From Pseudomonas entomophila (GTDB taxonomy: Bacteria > Pseudomonadota > Gammaproteobacteria > Pseudomonadales > Pseudomonadaceae): a DNA stretch of 64,000 nucleotides. Of this stretch, positions 30,189 through 38,457 are shown piece after piece. The position numbers and the translations under genes were made by a program. The stretch's first letter is position 1, and each line of letters starts with the position of its first letter. The stretch covers positions 1 through 64,000 of the forward strand of contig NZ_JAAMQJ010000014.1 in the NCBI RefSeq assembly GCF_013523125.1, given 5' to 3'. The notes beneath the pieces are model-generated. The model had not been told where the DNA came from. It ran no database searches and saw nothing but the letters and a program-made list of their open reading frames with translations.

Positions 30189-31754
30189 ATGCGTAACAAC
30201 CAGCCGATCACCCAGAGAGAACGGACTTTCCCTGCCCAGCAGCGGTTGATTTCCACGACCAATGCCAAGGGAGTCATCACCTATTGCAACGATGACTTCA
30301 TCGACATCAGCGGTTTCACGCGCGATGAACTGATCGGTGCGGCGCACAACCTGGTACGGCATCCCGACGTGCCACAAGCCGTGTTCGCCCACATGTGGCA
30401 GACGCTCAAGCAAGGCCAGCCCTGGATGGGCATCGTCAAGAACCGCTGCAAGTCGGGCGATCACTACTGGGTCAACGCTTACGTCACCCCGATCTTCGAG
30501 AACGATCAGGTGATCGGCTTCGAGTCGGTGCGCATCAAGCCCACCGCCGAACAGATCCGCCGGGCCGAGCAGCTGTACCAGCGCCTGGCCCAGGGCAAGT
30601 CCGCCGTGCCGCGCCGGGACACCTGGCTGCCGGTGATGCAGGACTGGCTGCCTTTCATCCTGGTCAGCCAGGTCGGGTTCCTGATCGGCAGCTGGCTGGG
30701 CCAGAGCTGGGGCTTTGCCCTGGCGGCCGCCTTGAGCGTGCCTCTGGGATTGCTCGGCCTGAGCTGGCAGCAGCGGGGCCTCAAGCGTCTGCTGCGCCTG
30801 GCCGAACAGACCACCTCCGACGCACTGATCGCGCAGATGTACACCGACAGCCGCGGCGTGCAGGCACGCCTGGAAATGGCCATGCTCAGCCAGGACGCGC
30901 GCCTGAAGACCTGCCTGACCCGCCTGCAGGACAGTGCCGAGCACCTGAACCAACAGGCGAAGCAGTCCGATGCCCTGGCGCACCAGAGTTCGACCGGCCT
31001 GGAACGCCAGCGCGTGGAAACCGAGCAGGTGGCCACGGCCGTCAACCAGATGGCCACCACCACCCAGGAAGTGGCGACCCACGTACAGCGCACGGCCGAC
31101 GCCACGCAACAGGCCAATCGCCTGACCGGCGAAGGCCGCCTGATCGCCGGGGAAACCCGCGAGGCCATCGAGCGCCTGTCCACCGCCGTCGGCGAGACCG
31201 GGCAGACCGTCACGCAGTTGGCCAAGGACAGCGACGAGATCGGCGGTGTGGTCGATGTGATCAAGGGCATCGCCGACCAGACCAACCTGTTGGCGCTCAA
31301 CGCCGCCATCGAAGCGGCGCGGGCGGGCGAGATGGGCCGCGGCTTCGCGGTGGTCGCCGATGAAGTGCGCCAGCTGGCGCAGCGCACGGCCGAGTCCACC
31401 GGGCAGATCCACACCCTGATCGCCAAGCTGCAGCAGACCGCCAACAATGCAGTGCTGACCATGGAGGCCGGGCACCGCCAGGCCGAGGAAGGCGTGGCGC
31501 GGGTGATGGAGGCCGACCGGGCGCTGTCGGGCATCAGCGATGCGGTGGCGCACATCACCGACATGACCACCCAGATCGCGGCCGCGACCGAAGAACAGAC
31601 GGCCGTGGCCGACGAGATCAGCCGCAACATCACTACCATCGCGCAACTGGCTGACCAGACCGCCGAACAGGCACAGAGCTCGGCGCTGTTGAGTGAAGAA
31701 CTCACGCGCACGGCGACGGGGCAGTACTCGTTGGTCGAGCGGTTCAATCGGTAG
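30189..31754 (+). CDS. aer: Aerotaxis receptor Aer (PAS chemoreceptor)
   Basis: Membrane-bound receptor of 521 residues that senses redox or oxygen through a FAD-binding PAS domain and signals to CheA. The PAS domain is at the N-terminus (about 12-115; [21 protein letters not shown]). It is followed by a hydrophobic hairpin (about 155-195) that anchors it without a periplasmic sensor. A HAMP-like region follows, then a methyl-accepting hairpin whose tip is [23 protein letters not shown]. This is the classic Aer layout. Pseudomonas keeps aer next to acnA, as here. The ribosome-binding site is weak (GGATAGAA, about 7 bases from ATG). Confidence 0.95.
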   Translation: MRNNQPITQRERTFPAQQRLISTTNAKGVITYCNDDFIDISGFTRDELIGAAHNLVRHPDVPQAVFAHMWQTLKQGQPWMGIVKNRCKSGDHYWVNAYVTPIFENDQVIGFESVRIKPTAEQIRRAEQLYQRLAQGKSAVPRRDTWLPVMQDWLPFILVSQVGFLIGSWLGQSWGFALAAALSVPLGLLGLSWQQRGLKRLLRLAEQTTSDALIAQMYTDSRGVQARLEMAMLSQDARLKTCLTRLQDSAEHLNQQAKQSDALAHQSSTGLERQRVETEQVATAVNQMATTTQEVATHVQRTADATQQANRLTGEGRLIAGETREAIERLSTAVGETGQTVTQLAKDSDEIGGVVDVIKGIADQTNLLALNAAIEAARAGEMGRGFAVVADEVRQLAQRTAESTGQIHTLIAKLQQTANNAVLTMEAGHRQAEEGVARVMEADRALSGISDAVAHITDMTTQIAAATEEQTAVADEISRNITTIAQLADQTAEQAQSSALLSEELTRTATGQYSLVERFNR

Positions 31755-31800
31755 GGGCTGGAAGGGGGCAGGCTGGCCAGTGAGAGGGGGTAATTGACCG

Positions 31801-31921
31801 GGCCTCATCGCTGGCAAGCCAGCTCCCACACCGATCTCTGCAGCCCCCACCCAGGTCTCTGTAGCCTGTCGAGGTAAGCATGCCTATGCAAACATCCTGT
31901 GGGGCTTGCCCGCGATGCAGG
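31801..31921. repeat. Inverted pair of REP-like elements
   Basis: Two facing REP-like palindromes: CATCGCTGGCAAGCCAGCTC then CCACA near 31805-31830, and TGTGGGGCTTGCCCGCGATG near 31899-31918. They sit in the gap between the convergent aer and pseudouridine synthase genes, a usual REP location, and have the same core as the pair near 14.3-14.4 kb. No other element is seen in this 230-base gap. Confidence 0.72.
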
Positions 31922-31984
31922 CGCCGCCGGTTGACAGAAAAGGCCACCCTCCCCACACGCCACAGAGCAACCAGGACGGCCCTA

Positions 31985-32872
31985 TCAGGCCCAGTCCAAG
32001 GTCAAGGTGCTGTCGAACACCCGCCCTTCCCCGTTCAACGGATCCGTGAAGCTCAACCGCTGGGCCAGTAGCTTGAGCGGCCTGCCGTAGTCATCGGCCT
32101 GCGCGACCAGGTTCGGATAGAACGGGTCGTATTGAATCGCAGCCCCCAGCGCGGCCATGTGCACCCGCAACTGGTGGGTCTTGCCCGTTACCGGCGACAG
32201 GCCATAGCGCCACCACTCACCCCGTTTTTCCAGCACCCGGACCTGGGTCTCGCTGTTCGGCACACCGGGGACTTCCTGCATGCGGAAGAACGGTTCTCCA
32301 TGGGCCAGACGACTCGTGTGAACGTAGGGCACCGGCAAGTCAGGCAGGGCCGGAGCGATGGCCTGGTACTGCTTGTCGATGCGCCGCTCGGGAAACAGCC
32401 GCTGGTAAGCGCTGCGGCTCTGGGGGTTGCTGGAAAACAGCACCAACCCGGCCGTGTGTCGATCGATGCGGTGCAAGGGGACCAGGTGCGGGTTGTCCAG
32501 CCGGCGGATCAGGCGCCGCAGCAAGGTCTGCTCGACGTACTCACCCGTGGGCGTCACCGGCAGGAAATGCGGCTTGTCGACCACCACCAAGTGATCGTCC
32601 ATATGCAAGACGATTTCCTGCACCGGAATCGGGCGCTCGTTCGGCACTTCGCGAAAATAATGCAAGCGCAGACCACGTCGGTAGGGCAGATCCGCCGGCA
32701 CCGGCTGGCCTGTGGCATCGAGCACGCGCCCTCGCTGAAAACGGTCGAGCCACCCTTGGCGTCCTATCGCCTTGAAATGCTCGCTCAAACAATCGAGCAC
32801 GGTGTCCCAAGCCCCAGGCGGAAGGCAGACCGTGCTGGCTTGCTGCAGGGCGGGATCGAACGGCGCGGACAT
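31985..32872 (-). CDS. RluA-family pseudouridine synthase
   Basis: RNA-modifying enzyme of 295 residues that isomerises uridine to pseudouridine. The catalytic segment LVPLHRIDRHTAGLVLFS holds the family's RLD-like motif (here HRIDRHT) with the catalytic Asp, followed by the KQYQAI and GKTHQLRVHMAALG strands typical of the fold. The length and N-terminus (MSAPFDPALQQA) suggest an RluA-type subgroup with a non-S4 N-terminal domain; the RNA target cannot be deduced. Start 32872 was chosen because the open frame upstream overlaps the next gene and is low in conservation. Confidence 0.9.
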   Translation of the reverse strand: MSAPFDPALQQASTVCLPPGAWDTVLDCLSEHFKAIGRQGWLDRFQRGRVLDATGQPVPADLPYRRGLRLHYFREVPNERPIPVQEIVLHMDDHLVVVDKPHFLPVTPTGEYVEQTLLRRLIRRLDNPHLVPLHRIDRHTAGLVLFSSNPQSRSAYQRLFPERRIDKQYQAIAPALPDLPVPYVHTSRLAHGEPFFRMQEVPGVPNSETQVRVLEKRGEWWRYGLSPVTGKTHQLRVHMAALGAAIQYDPFYPNLVAQADDYGRPLKLLAQRLSFTDPLNGEGRVFDSTLTLDWA

Positions 32873-32903
32873 GGGAACGACTCGGTGGCGATAAGACGCG
32901 GCA

Positions 32904-33233
32904 TTATCCGCCAAGCGCGACCTGGCCACCAGCGGCAGACGGCGTCTCGCTGCGCTCCTTGAGCCAGCGCAGCACCTGCACCGCCTCCCAGCGACTGGGG
33001 TCATACAGGGCATAGACCTGGCCTTCGTAACCCACCACATCGAGTGGACGGTGATACCCGGCGCGCTGGAATAGCGCTTCGACCTCGGCGAAGCAGGTGT
33101 TGAAGTGCACCTTGCCGAACGGCGTGCGCTCACCGACCACCAGGCCGTCGAGCCGCAGCTCCAGCGCCGCCTCGAGGACGCTGCTCACCTCCATGCGATT
33201 GACGCTGTCCTTCAATTGCTCGACATTGACCAT
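32904..33233 (-). CDS. Conserved hypothetical protein (109 aa)
   Basis: Not recognised. The soluble 109-residue protein starts MVNVEQLKDSVNRMEVSSV with a good ribosome-binding site (GAGA 5 bases upstream), and has mixed alpha/beta composition with a KVHFNTCFAEVEALFQ helix in the middle and the compact stretch VVGYEGQVYALYDPSRWEAVQVLRWLKER. No signal peptide or membrane segment. It follows the glutaredoxin-like gene on the same strand by about 80 bases and precedes the pseudouridine synthase by 31 bases, so it may be co-transcribed with the latter. Confidence 0.8.
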   Translation of the reverse strand: MVNVEQLKDSVNRMEVSSVLEAALELRLDGLVVGERTPFGKVHFNTCFAEVEALFQRAGYHRPLDVVGYEGQVYALYDPSRWEAVQVLRWLKERSETPSAAGGQVALGG

Positions 33234-33312
33234 CAGTTCTCTACCACCCTTACTGTATAGGCATACAGGATAAAGAGCCTGCCCGATGCCGTCAAACACC
33301 AAGGGCTTTCGC

Positions 33313-33549
33313 TCAACGCAAGAAGCCAGCGATCTGCGCCCCGTCGAAGGGCCAGTCGAGTTCGGCGCCCGTGTCGCAGCGGCGCAGGACGGGCAAGCGC
33401 CAGGCATAGCGTTCGAAGGACTCCGGGTGCTCGCTGATGTCGACCAGCTCGACCAGCAGACCGTGATCGACCCAAGGCATGAGCAAGGCCTCGGCCAGCT
33501 CGCACAGATGGCATCCCAGGGTGCCGAACAGTTGGCATTCAGGCAGCAT
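33313..33549 (-). CDS. Glutaredoxin-like protein (DUF836)
   Basis: Small thiol-redox protein of 78 residues. It begins MLPECQLFGTLGCHLCELAEALL; the GCHLC pair is the CxxC-type active site of the glutaredoxin-like DUF836 family, and the later WRLPVLRR contains the cis-proline. Start ATG 33549 has GGGAGA 8 bases upstream; the frame is open upstream, but the added residues are Arg/Ser-rich and not plausible. The partner and function of these proteins are unknown. Confidence 0.88.
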   Translation of the reverse strand: MLPECQLFGTLGCHLCELAEALLMPWVDHGLLVELVDISEHPESFERYAWRLPVLRRCDTGAELDWPFDGAQIAGFLR

Positions 33550-33631
33550 GGACAGCGTCTCCCGTGATCGCGAACGAGCCGTCAGTCTAGGCCCATCGCT
33601 CCCCTTGCGCACCTGGGGCAGACCCGGTCGA

Positions 33632-34840
33632 TCACTCCTGGCTGGTGGCGCCGATCCGGTGCAAGGCCAGGTCCGCGCCCTGGAACTCCTGCTCCTGATC
33701 CAGGCGCAGGCCGTGCATCCATGTGATCGCCCCATACACGGCAAAGCCCCCGACCAGCGCCACCAGCACGCCCGCCAGGCTGCCGATTGCTTGACTGATC
33801 AGGCTGACGCCCCCCAGGCCACCCAGGCCTGTCAGGCCGAAGACGCCGCAGGCCAGGCCACCCCAGGCACCGCACAGGCCGTGCAACGGCCAGACGCCCA
33901 GCACGTCATCGATCTTCCAGCGGTTCTGCGCCGCCGTGAAACTCCAAACGAACAGTACGCCGGCGATCAAGCCGGTGGCCAGCGCACCCACCGGGTGCAT
34001 CACATCCGACCCGGCGCACACCGCCACCAGGCCCGCCAGCGGACCATTGTGCAGGAAGCCCGGGTCGTTGCGACCGGCCAGCAGCGTCGCCAGCGTCCCG
34101 CCGACCATGGCCATGAGCGAGTTGATCGCCACCAGACCGCTGACCCCTTCCAGCGTTTGCGCGCTCATGACGTTGAAGCCGAACCAGCCGACGATCAGGA
34201 TCCACGACCCCAAGGCCAGGAACGGGATGCTCGACGGTGCGAAGGCCACCACCCGGCCTTCACGGTAGCGACCACGACGCGCGCCGAGCAGGATGACGGC
34301 GGTCAACGCCAGCCAGCCGCCCATGGCATGCACCACCACCGACCCTGCGAAATCGTGGAACGGTGCACCGAACCGGGCCGTGAGCCAGGCCTGCACGCCC
34401 AGGTTGCCGTTCCAGACGATGCCTTCGAAGCTGGGATAGACCAGCGCCACGATCAAGGCCGTGGCGCACAGCTGCGGTGCGAAGCGCGCGCGCTCGGCGA
34501 TGCCGCCGGAGATGATGGCAGGGATCGCCGCGGCGAAGGTCAGCAGGAAGAAGCACTTGACCAGCGCATAGCCATGCTCCTGCGTCAGCACGGCGGCCGG
34601 TTGCAGGAAACCGATCCCATAGGCGACCCAGTAGCCGACGAAAAAATAGGCCACGGCCGAGATGGCGAAGTCGCTGAGGATCTTGCACAAGGCATTGACC
34701 TGGTTCTTGTGGCGCACCGTGCCCACTTCGAGAAAGGCGAAGCCCGCATGCATGGCCAGCACCAGAATGGCGCCCATGAGAAGGAACAGTGTATTGGCGC
34801 CCTGGATGAGCGCATCGGTGGCCGGGTGAAGTGATTCCAT
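33632..34840 (-). CDS. Ammonium transporter (Amt family)
   Basis: Inner-membrane ammonium channel of 402 residues with about eleven hydrophobic helices. The twin pore histidines of the Amt family are present: H171 in VVHAMGGWLAL and H320 in PLHGLCGAWGG. The conserved AERARFAPQ and GWFGFNVMSAQ segments are also seen. There is no signal-peptide-like N-terminus and no adjacent glnK, unlike the glnK-amtB operon that pseudomonads carry elsewhere, so this is probably the second Amt paralogue. It is divergent from the DUF883 gene. Confidence 0.94.
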   Translation of the reverse strand: MESLHPATDALIQGANTLFLLMGAILVLAMHAGFAFLEVGTVRHKNQVNALCKILSDFAISAVAYFFVGYWVAYGIGFLQPAAVLTQEHGYALVKCFFLLTFAAAIPAIISGGIAERARFAPQLCATALIVALVYPSFEGIVWNGNLGVQAWLTARFGAPFHDFAGSVVVHAMGGWLALTAVILLGARRGRYREGRVVAFAPSSIPFLALGSWILIVGWFGFNVMSAQTLEGVSGLVAINSLMAMVGGTLATLLAGRNDPGFLHNGPLAGLVAVCAGSDVMHPVGALATGLIAGVLFVWSFTAAQNRWKIDDVLGVWPLHGLCGAWGGLACGVFGLTGLGGLGGVSLISQAIGSLAGVLVALVGGFAVYGAITWMHGLRLDQEQEFQGADLALHRIGATSQE

Positions 34841-35136
34841 CGAATGGTCTGCCTGAAAAAAGCACCCTTAAGGCTCACGCGGTCCTTGCCTTGCACCGTT
34901 TCAGTGCCAGCTCCGAACGGCGTCGGTGGGCACGGATGCAGTGGCAGGGCGGGCCGATGGCCGAACGGGGTGTCTCGTAAGGAGTGTGATCCCTGTGTGA
35001 ACAACCATGCACGCATCCGGTGCGGCATCTACGATTTTGCGCAAGGACAAAGCAAAGGCTATACCAGGACCTTAGGCTGAACCTTCCAAGCGGTCCGAGA
35101 CTCGAACCCTCCACACACCTTTTCAGGGAGACACGC
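34841..35136. promoter_or_regulatory. Divergent intergenic region between the Amt gene and the DUF883 gene
   Basis: No gene is seen in these 296 bases. A candidate stationary-phase type -10, CTATAC at 35059-35064, lies 73 bases before the DUF883 gene and fits stress control of that family in other bacteria. A sigma-54-like TGGCAC on the minus strand is not correctly spaced to a TTGC element. Confidence 0.35.
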
Positions 35137-35448
35137 ATGACCACCTCGGTAAAGCAGGCACAAGACATCCTCAGGAACGATATCCAGGCGCTGATCCGTG
35201 ACACCGAAAAGCTGCTGACCGACACCGCCGGCATCGCCGGTGACCAGGCGACCGAGCTGCGCGGGCAGATCGAAGAGCGCCTGCTGCAAGCCCGTCAGAC
35301 CCTTGAGTCGACCCATGACACGGTACGCCAGCGTGGCGAAGAAGCCCTGTGCGTCGCCGATGACTACATCCGCGAAAAACCCTGGCAGGCGGTCGGCATT
35401 GCCGCCGGCGTCGGTCTGCTGATCGGTCTGTTGGCCAACCGCCGCTAA
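35137..35448 (+). CDS. DUF883 (ElaB/YqjD-like) membrane-anchored protein
   Basis: Protein of 103 residues with a charged helical body (coiled-coil-like heptads, about 1-75) and a single C-terminal membrane helix (AVGIAAGVGLLIGLLANRR). This is the ElaB/YqjD/YgaM layout; YqjD of E. coli binds ribosomes at the inner membrane in stationary phase. It starts at ATG 35137 with GGGAG 8 bases upstream and heads a three-gene unit with the YqjE-like and the following small gene, matching the yqjD-yqjE-yqjK order. Confidence 0.9.
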   Translation: MTTSVKQAQDILRNDIQALIRDTEKLLTDTAGIAGDQATELRGQIEERLLQARQTLESTHDTVRQRGEEALCVADDYIREKPWQAVGIAAGVGLLIGLLANRR

Positions 35449-35457
35449 GGAACGTCC

Positions 35458-35838
35458 ATGGATAAGGAAACAGTGGAGACCGGCAGTGCCACGACGGCCA
35501 GGCGCCTCGGCGCCTCCGTGCTCGGCCTGCTGCATGGTCATCTGGAACTGTTCGGCATCGAACTGCAGGAACAGAAGGCTCGCTCGCTGAGGCTGCTGTT
35601 GTTCGCAGGCCTGGGGCTGTTGTTCGCCCTGCTGCTGCTGTGCGCCCTGTCGGGCTTGCTGCTGGTACTGGTCTGGGACACCTATCGCCTGGCCGGCATC
35701 ATCGGCCTGTGCGTCTTCTACGCCCTGGCCACGCTCGTCTGCGGCCTGCGCGTGAAGGCTGCCGTGTTCGACGAGTCGTCGCCGTTCCACGCCACCCTCG
35801 AAGAACTTGCCAAGGACCGGGAGCGCCTGTTGCCATGA
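35458..35838 (+). CDS. YqjE-like (DUF1469, phage-holin-fold) membrane protein
   Basis: Integral membrane protein of 126 residues with two hydrophobic helices (about 46-68 and 72-100, LLLFAGLGLLFALLLLCALSGLL and the second LAGIIGLCVFYALATLVCG). It begins 9 bases after the DUF883 stop. The family is named for a holin-like fold; there is no phage context here. It is the YqjE member of the yqjDEK-like trio. Confidence 0.88.
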   Translation: MDKETVETGSATTARRLGASVLGLLHGHLELFGIELQEQKARSLRLLLFAGLGLLFALLLLCALSGLLLVLVWDTYRLAGIIGLCVFYALATLVCGLRVKAAVFDESSPFHATLEELAKDRERLLP

Positions 35839-36167
35839 GCCTGCCTACTCTTCCCGACTCACGCGATCCACGCGAACTGCGCAAGGCCTTGCTGCGTCTG
35901 CGCATGGAGATGCACCGCCAGGAGATCCGTCAGGAGACGTCCCATCTGCTGTCGCCGCTGCACCGCTTGCGCTCCATGGGCAGTTCGCTGCAAGGTGGCA
36001 TGGGCTTGAACCACGCCCCACTGTGGGGCGTCAGTGCCGTCAGCGCCCTGGGCTTCCTGACGGGCAAGGGCATGCGGGGTGGCAAGCTGACGCGCCTGGT
36101 GCGCATCGGCGCCACCCTGATCCCGCTAGCGCGCCTGGTGCTTCAGGCGCGTCGCCAACGGCGCTGA
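35835..36167 (+). CDS. Small basic protein of the yqjDEK-like unit
   Basis: Protein of 110 residues, ATG overlapping the YqjE-like stop (ATGA), so translationally coupled. It is Arg-rich (LRKALLRLRMEMHRQEIRQE), with a short hydrophobic stretch near LWGVSAVSALGFLTG and a basic tail LVLQARRQRR. Position fits YqjK, though sequence resemblance is only suggestive. Function unknown; perhaps membrane-associated partner of the two genes before it. Confidence 0.8.
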   Translation: MSLPTLPDSRDPRELRKALLRLRMEMHRQEIRQETSHLLSPLHRLRSMGSSLQGGMGLNHAPLWGVSAVSALGFLTGKGMRGGKLTRLVRIGATLIPLARLVLQARRQRR

Positions 36168-36225
36168 ACGTTGCACACGTGCCCTGTCGCGGGCAGCCAG
36201 ACCCTTACCTGACCGGAGATAGACC

Positions 36226-37557
36226 TTGGACTGGCAGACTCTGCTGACCCGCGAACGCCTGGGCAAGGCCCTGTACAGCCCTGAGGAACTGGGCCGCAGC
36301 CCTTTCCACAAAGATCATGACCGCGTCATCTTCTCCGGCGCGTTCCGGCGCCTGGGCCGCAAGACCCAGGTCCATCCGGTGACCAGCAACGACCACATCC
36401 ACACGCGCCTGACCCACTCGTTGGAAGTCAGCTGCGTGGGTCGTTCGCTGGGCATGCGTGTGGGTGAGACGCTGCGCGATGCCTTGCCCGACTGGTGCGC
36501 ACCCAGCGACCTGGGCATGGTGGTGCAATCGGCCTGCCTGGCCCACGACATCGGCAACCCGCCGTTCGGCCATTCGGGCGAAGATGCGATTCGCCACTGG
36601 TTCCAACAGGCTGCCGGACGCGGCTGGCTGGACGACATGAGCGACGATCAGCGCGGCGATTTTCTCAATTTCGAAGGCAACGCCCAGGGCTTCAGGGTGT
36701 TGACTCAACTCGAGTACCATCAGTTCGAAGGTGGCATGCGCCTGACCTATGCCACCTTGGGAACGTACCTCAAGTACCCCTGGAGCGCGCGGCACGCCGA
36801 CGCGCTGGGCTACAAGAAGCACAAGTTCGGCTGCTACCAGAGCGAGCTGCCGCTGCTGGAGCAGATCGCCGGACGGCTGGGCCTGCCGCAGCTCGACGAA
36901 CAGCGCTGGGCGCGCCATCCACTGGTCTACCTGATGGAGGCTGCGGACGACATCTGCTACGCGCTGATCGACCTGGAGGACGGGTTGGAAATGGAGCTGC
37001 TGGGGTACGAGGAAGTCGAAGCCCTGCTGCTCAGCCTGGTGGGCGACGACCTGCCCGACACCTACCGTCAACTGGGTCCGAACGATTCGCGCCGGCGCAA
37101 GTTGGCCATCCTGCGCGGCAAGGCCATCGAGCACCTGACCAATGCGGCGGCACGTGCCTTCGTCGAACAGCAGTCGGCGCTGCTCGAGGGCCGCCTGAGC
37201 GGCGATCTGGTCGAGCACATGCACGGGCCAGCCAAGCAGTGCGTGCTGCAGGCCAAGGACGTGGCACGCAAGAAGATCTTCCAGGACAAGCGCAAGACGC
37301 TGCACGAGATCGGCGCCTACACCACGCTGGACATCCTGCTCAATGCCTTTTGCGGCGCGGCGCTGGAGCAGCACGGAGGTCGCTCGCCGTCGTTCAAGAG
37401 CCGCCGCGTGCTCGACCTGCTCGGCAACAACGCCCCTTCGCCCGACGGGTCGCTGCATGCGGCCTTTCTGCGCATGATCGACTTCATCGCCGGCATGACC
37501 GACAGCTACGCGAGCGAGATGGCGCGTGAAATGACCGGGCGCGCCAGCGGCGTGTAA
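36226..37557 (+). CDS. dgt: dGTP triphosphohydrolase-like protein (Dgt family)
   Basis: Cytoplasmic HD-domain enzyme of 443 residues, hydrolysing dGTP to deoxyguanosine and triphosphate. HD residues are seen at [14 protein letters not shown] and [15 protein letters not shown], and the later [20 protein letters not shown] segment supplies the second metal aspartates. The start codon is TTG at 36226, with GGAG 8 bases upstream; no ATG of suitable placement exists before the conserved [12 protein letters not shown]. It stands alone after the yqjDEK-like unit. The family name is firm; the physiological nucleotide is not shown. Confidence 0.93.
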   Translation: MDWQTLLTRERLGKALYSPEELGRSPFHKDHDRVIFSGAFRRLGRKTQVHPVTSNDHIHTRLTHSLEVSCVGRSLGMRVGETLRDALPDWCAPSDLGMVVQSACLAHDIGNPPFGHSGEDAIRHWFQQAAGRGWLDDMSDDQRGDFLNFEGNAQGFRVLTQLEYHQFEGGMRLTYATLGTYLKYPWSARHADALGYKKHKFGCYQSELPLLEQIAGRLGLPQLDEQRWARHPLVYLMEAADDICYALIDLEDGLEMELLGYEEVEALLLSLVGDDLPDTYRQLGPNDSRRRKLAILRGKAIEHLTNAAARAFVEQQSALLEGRLSGDLVEHMHGPAKQCVLQAKDVARKKIFQDKRKTLHEIGAYTTLDILLNAFCGAALEQHGGRSPSFKSRRVLDLLGNNAPSPDGSLHAAFLRMIDFIAGMTDSYASEMAREMTGRASGV

Positions 37558-37829
37558 GACGCGCCAGGCCTTTGCGCCTGCCCACGCCTCAGGTGGGCAC
37601 CTGGCAGGCGACCGACACTGTGGCAGCCGGTCACACCCCCTCTACGATCGCCCTCCCATGGCGATGACTGTGCATTCGAATGGGTGGACTGGATCCGTAT
37701 TTTGTAGTCTTAGCGATTTTCTGTTGTAGTCCATTTCCTAGATAACCTTTAAAGCCCGAACGCTCATGTCCGCCATCTGACAACTGAGCTAAGGTGCTGC
37801 CCTGCCTTCGACATCTATGGAAAGTTAAT
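37558..37829. other. AT-richer leader of the two-component pair
   Basis: These 272 bases hold no gene. The first 60 bases contain the 3' end of dgt mRNA with inverted repeats (GCCTGCC...GGCAGGC), and the rest is visibly richer in A/T than its surroundings (for example TTTTGTAGTC, GATTTTCTGTTGTAG). This compositional break marks the left end of the EvgAS-like genes and is a likely promoter region. Confidence 0.5.
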
Positions 37830-38450
37830 ATGTATTCAGTCTTCATTGTCGATGACCATCCGGTCATTCGCCTGGCCGTTCGCATGTTGCTGGAAAACCA
37901 GAGTTACAAGGTCGTGGGTGAGTCCGACAATGGCGTGGATGCCATGCAGATGGTTCGCGAGTGCCGTCCGGACTTGGTCATTCTCGACATCAGCATCCCG
38001 AAACTGGATGGCCTGGAAGTCCTGTCGCGCTTTCAGTCCATGGCGCTGCCCCTGAAGGTGCTGGTGCTGACGGCCCAGTCCCCTGCCCTGTTCGCCGTGC
38101 GCTGCATGCATTCTGGCGCCGCCGGGTACGTCTGCAAGCAGGAAGACTTGAGTGAACTGTTGAGCGCCATCAAGGCGGTACTGTCTGGTTACAATTATTT
38201 CCCAAGCCAGGCCATCAATCCGGCCCAAGAAAGTGAGAGCCGTGACTTGGCGTTATTCAAGTTGGTGAATGACCGCGAACTCATGGTGTTACAACTTTTT
38301 GCACAAGGTCGCAGTAACAAGGAAATCGCTTCGGGCATGTTTCTCAGCAACAAGACGGTCAGCACCTACAAGAAGCGTCTCATGCAGAAGTTGAGAGCCG
38401 ACTCGCTGGTCGAACTCATCGACATCGCCAAACGCAACGCTCTGGTCTGA
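37830..38450 (+). CDS. LuxR/NarL-class response regulator (EvgA/BvgA-like)
   Basis: DNA-binding regulator of 206 residues. The receiver (1-120) starts MYSVFIVDDHPVIRLAV, with acceptor D53 in LVILDISIPKLDG and K near GYVCKQED. The C-terminal LuxR helix-turn-helix lies at about 140-205 (LMVLQLFAQGRSNKEIASGMFLSNKTVSTYKKRLMQKL). It is followed after 7 bases by an EvgS/BvgS-like kinase, so the two form one phosphorelay. ATG 37830 follows GGAAAG by 5 bases and gives the standard N-terminus for the family. Confidence 0.93.
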   Translation: MYSVFIVDDHPVIRLAVRMLLENQSYKVVGESDNGVDAMQMVRECRPDLVILDISIPKLDGLEVLSRFQSMALPLKVLVLTAQSPALFAVRCMHSGAAGYVCKQEDLSELLSAIKAVLSGYNYFPSQAINPAQESESRDLALFKLVNDRELMVLQLFAQGRSNKEIASGMFLSNKTVSTYKKRLMQKLRADSLVELIDIAKRNALV

Positions 38451-38457
38451 TCCGGTC

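Noticed and set aside
34880-34920. Sigma-54 promoter for the ammonium transporter
   Set aside because: TGGCAC is present on the minus strand but the TGC element that should be the -12 lies two bases too far away. Without correct spacing this is not supportable.
35458-35838. Prophage holin
   Set aside because: The family name includes holin because of a fold, but there are no phage genes nearby and it belongs to a yqjDEK-like unit.
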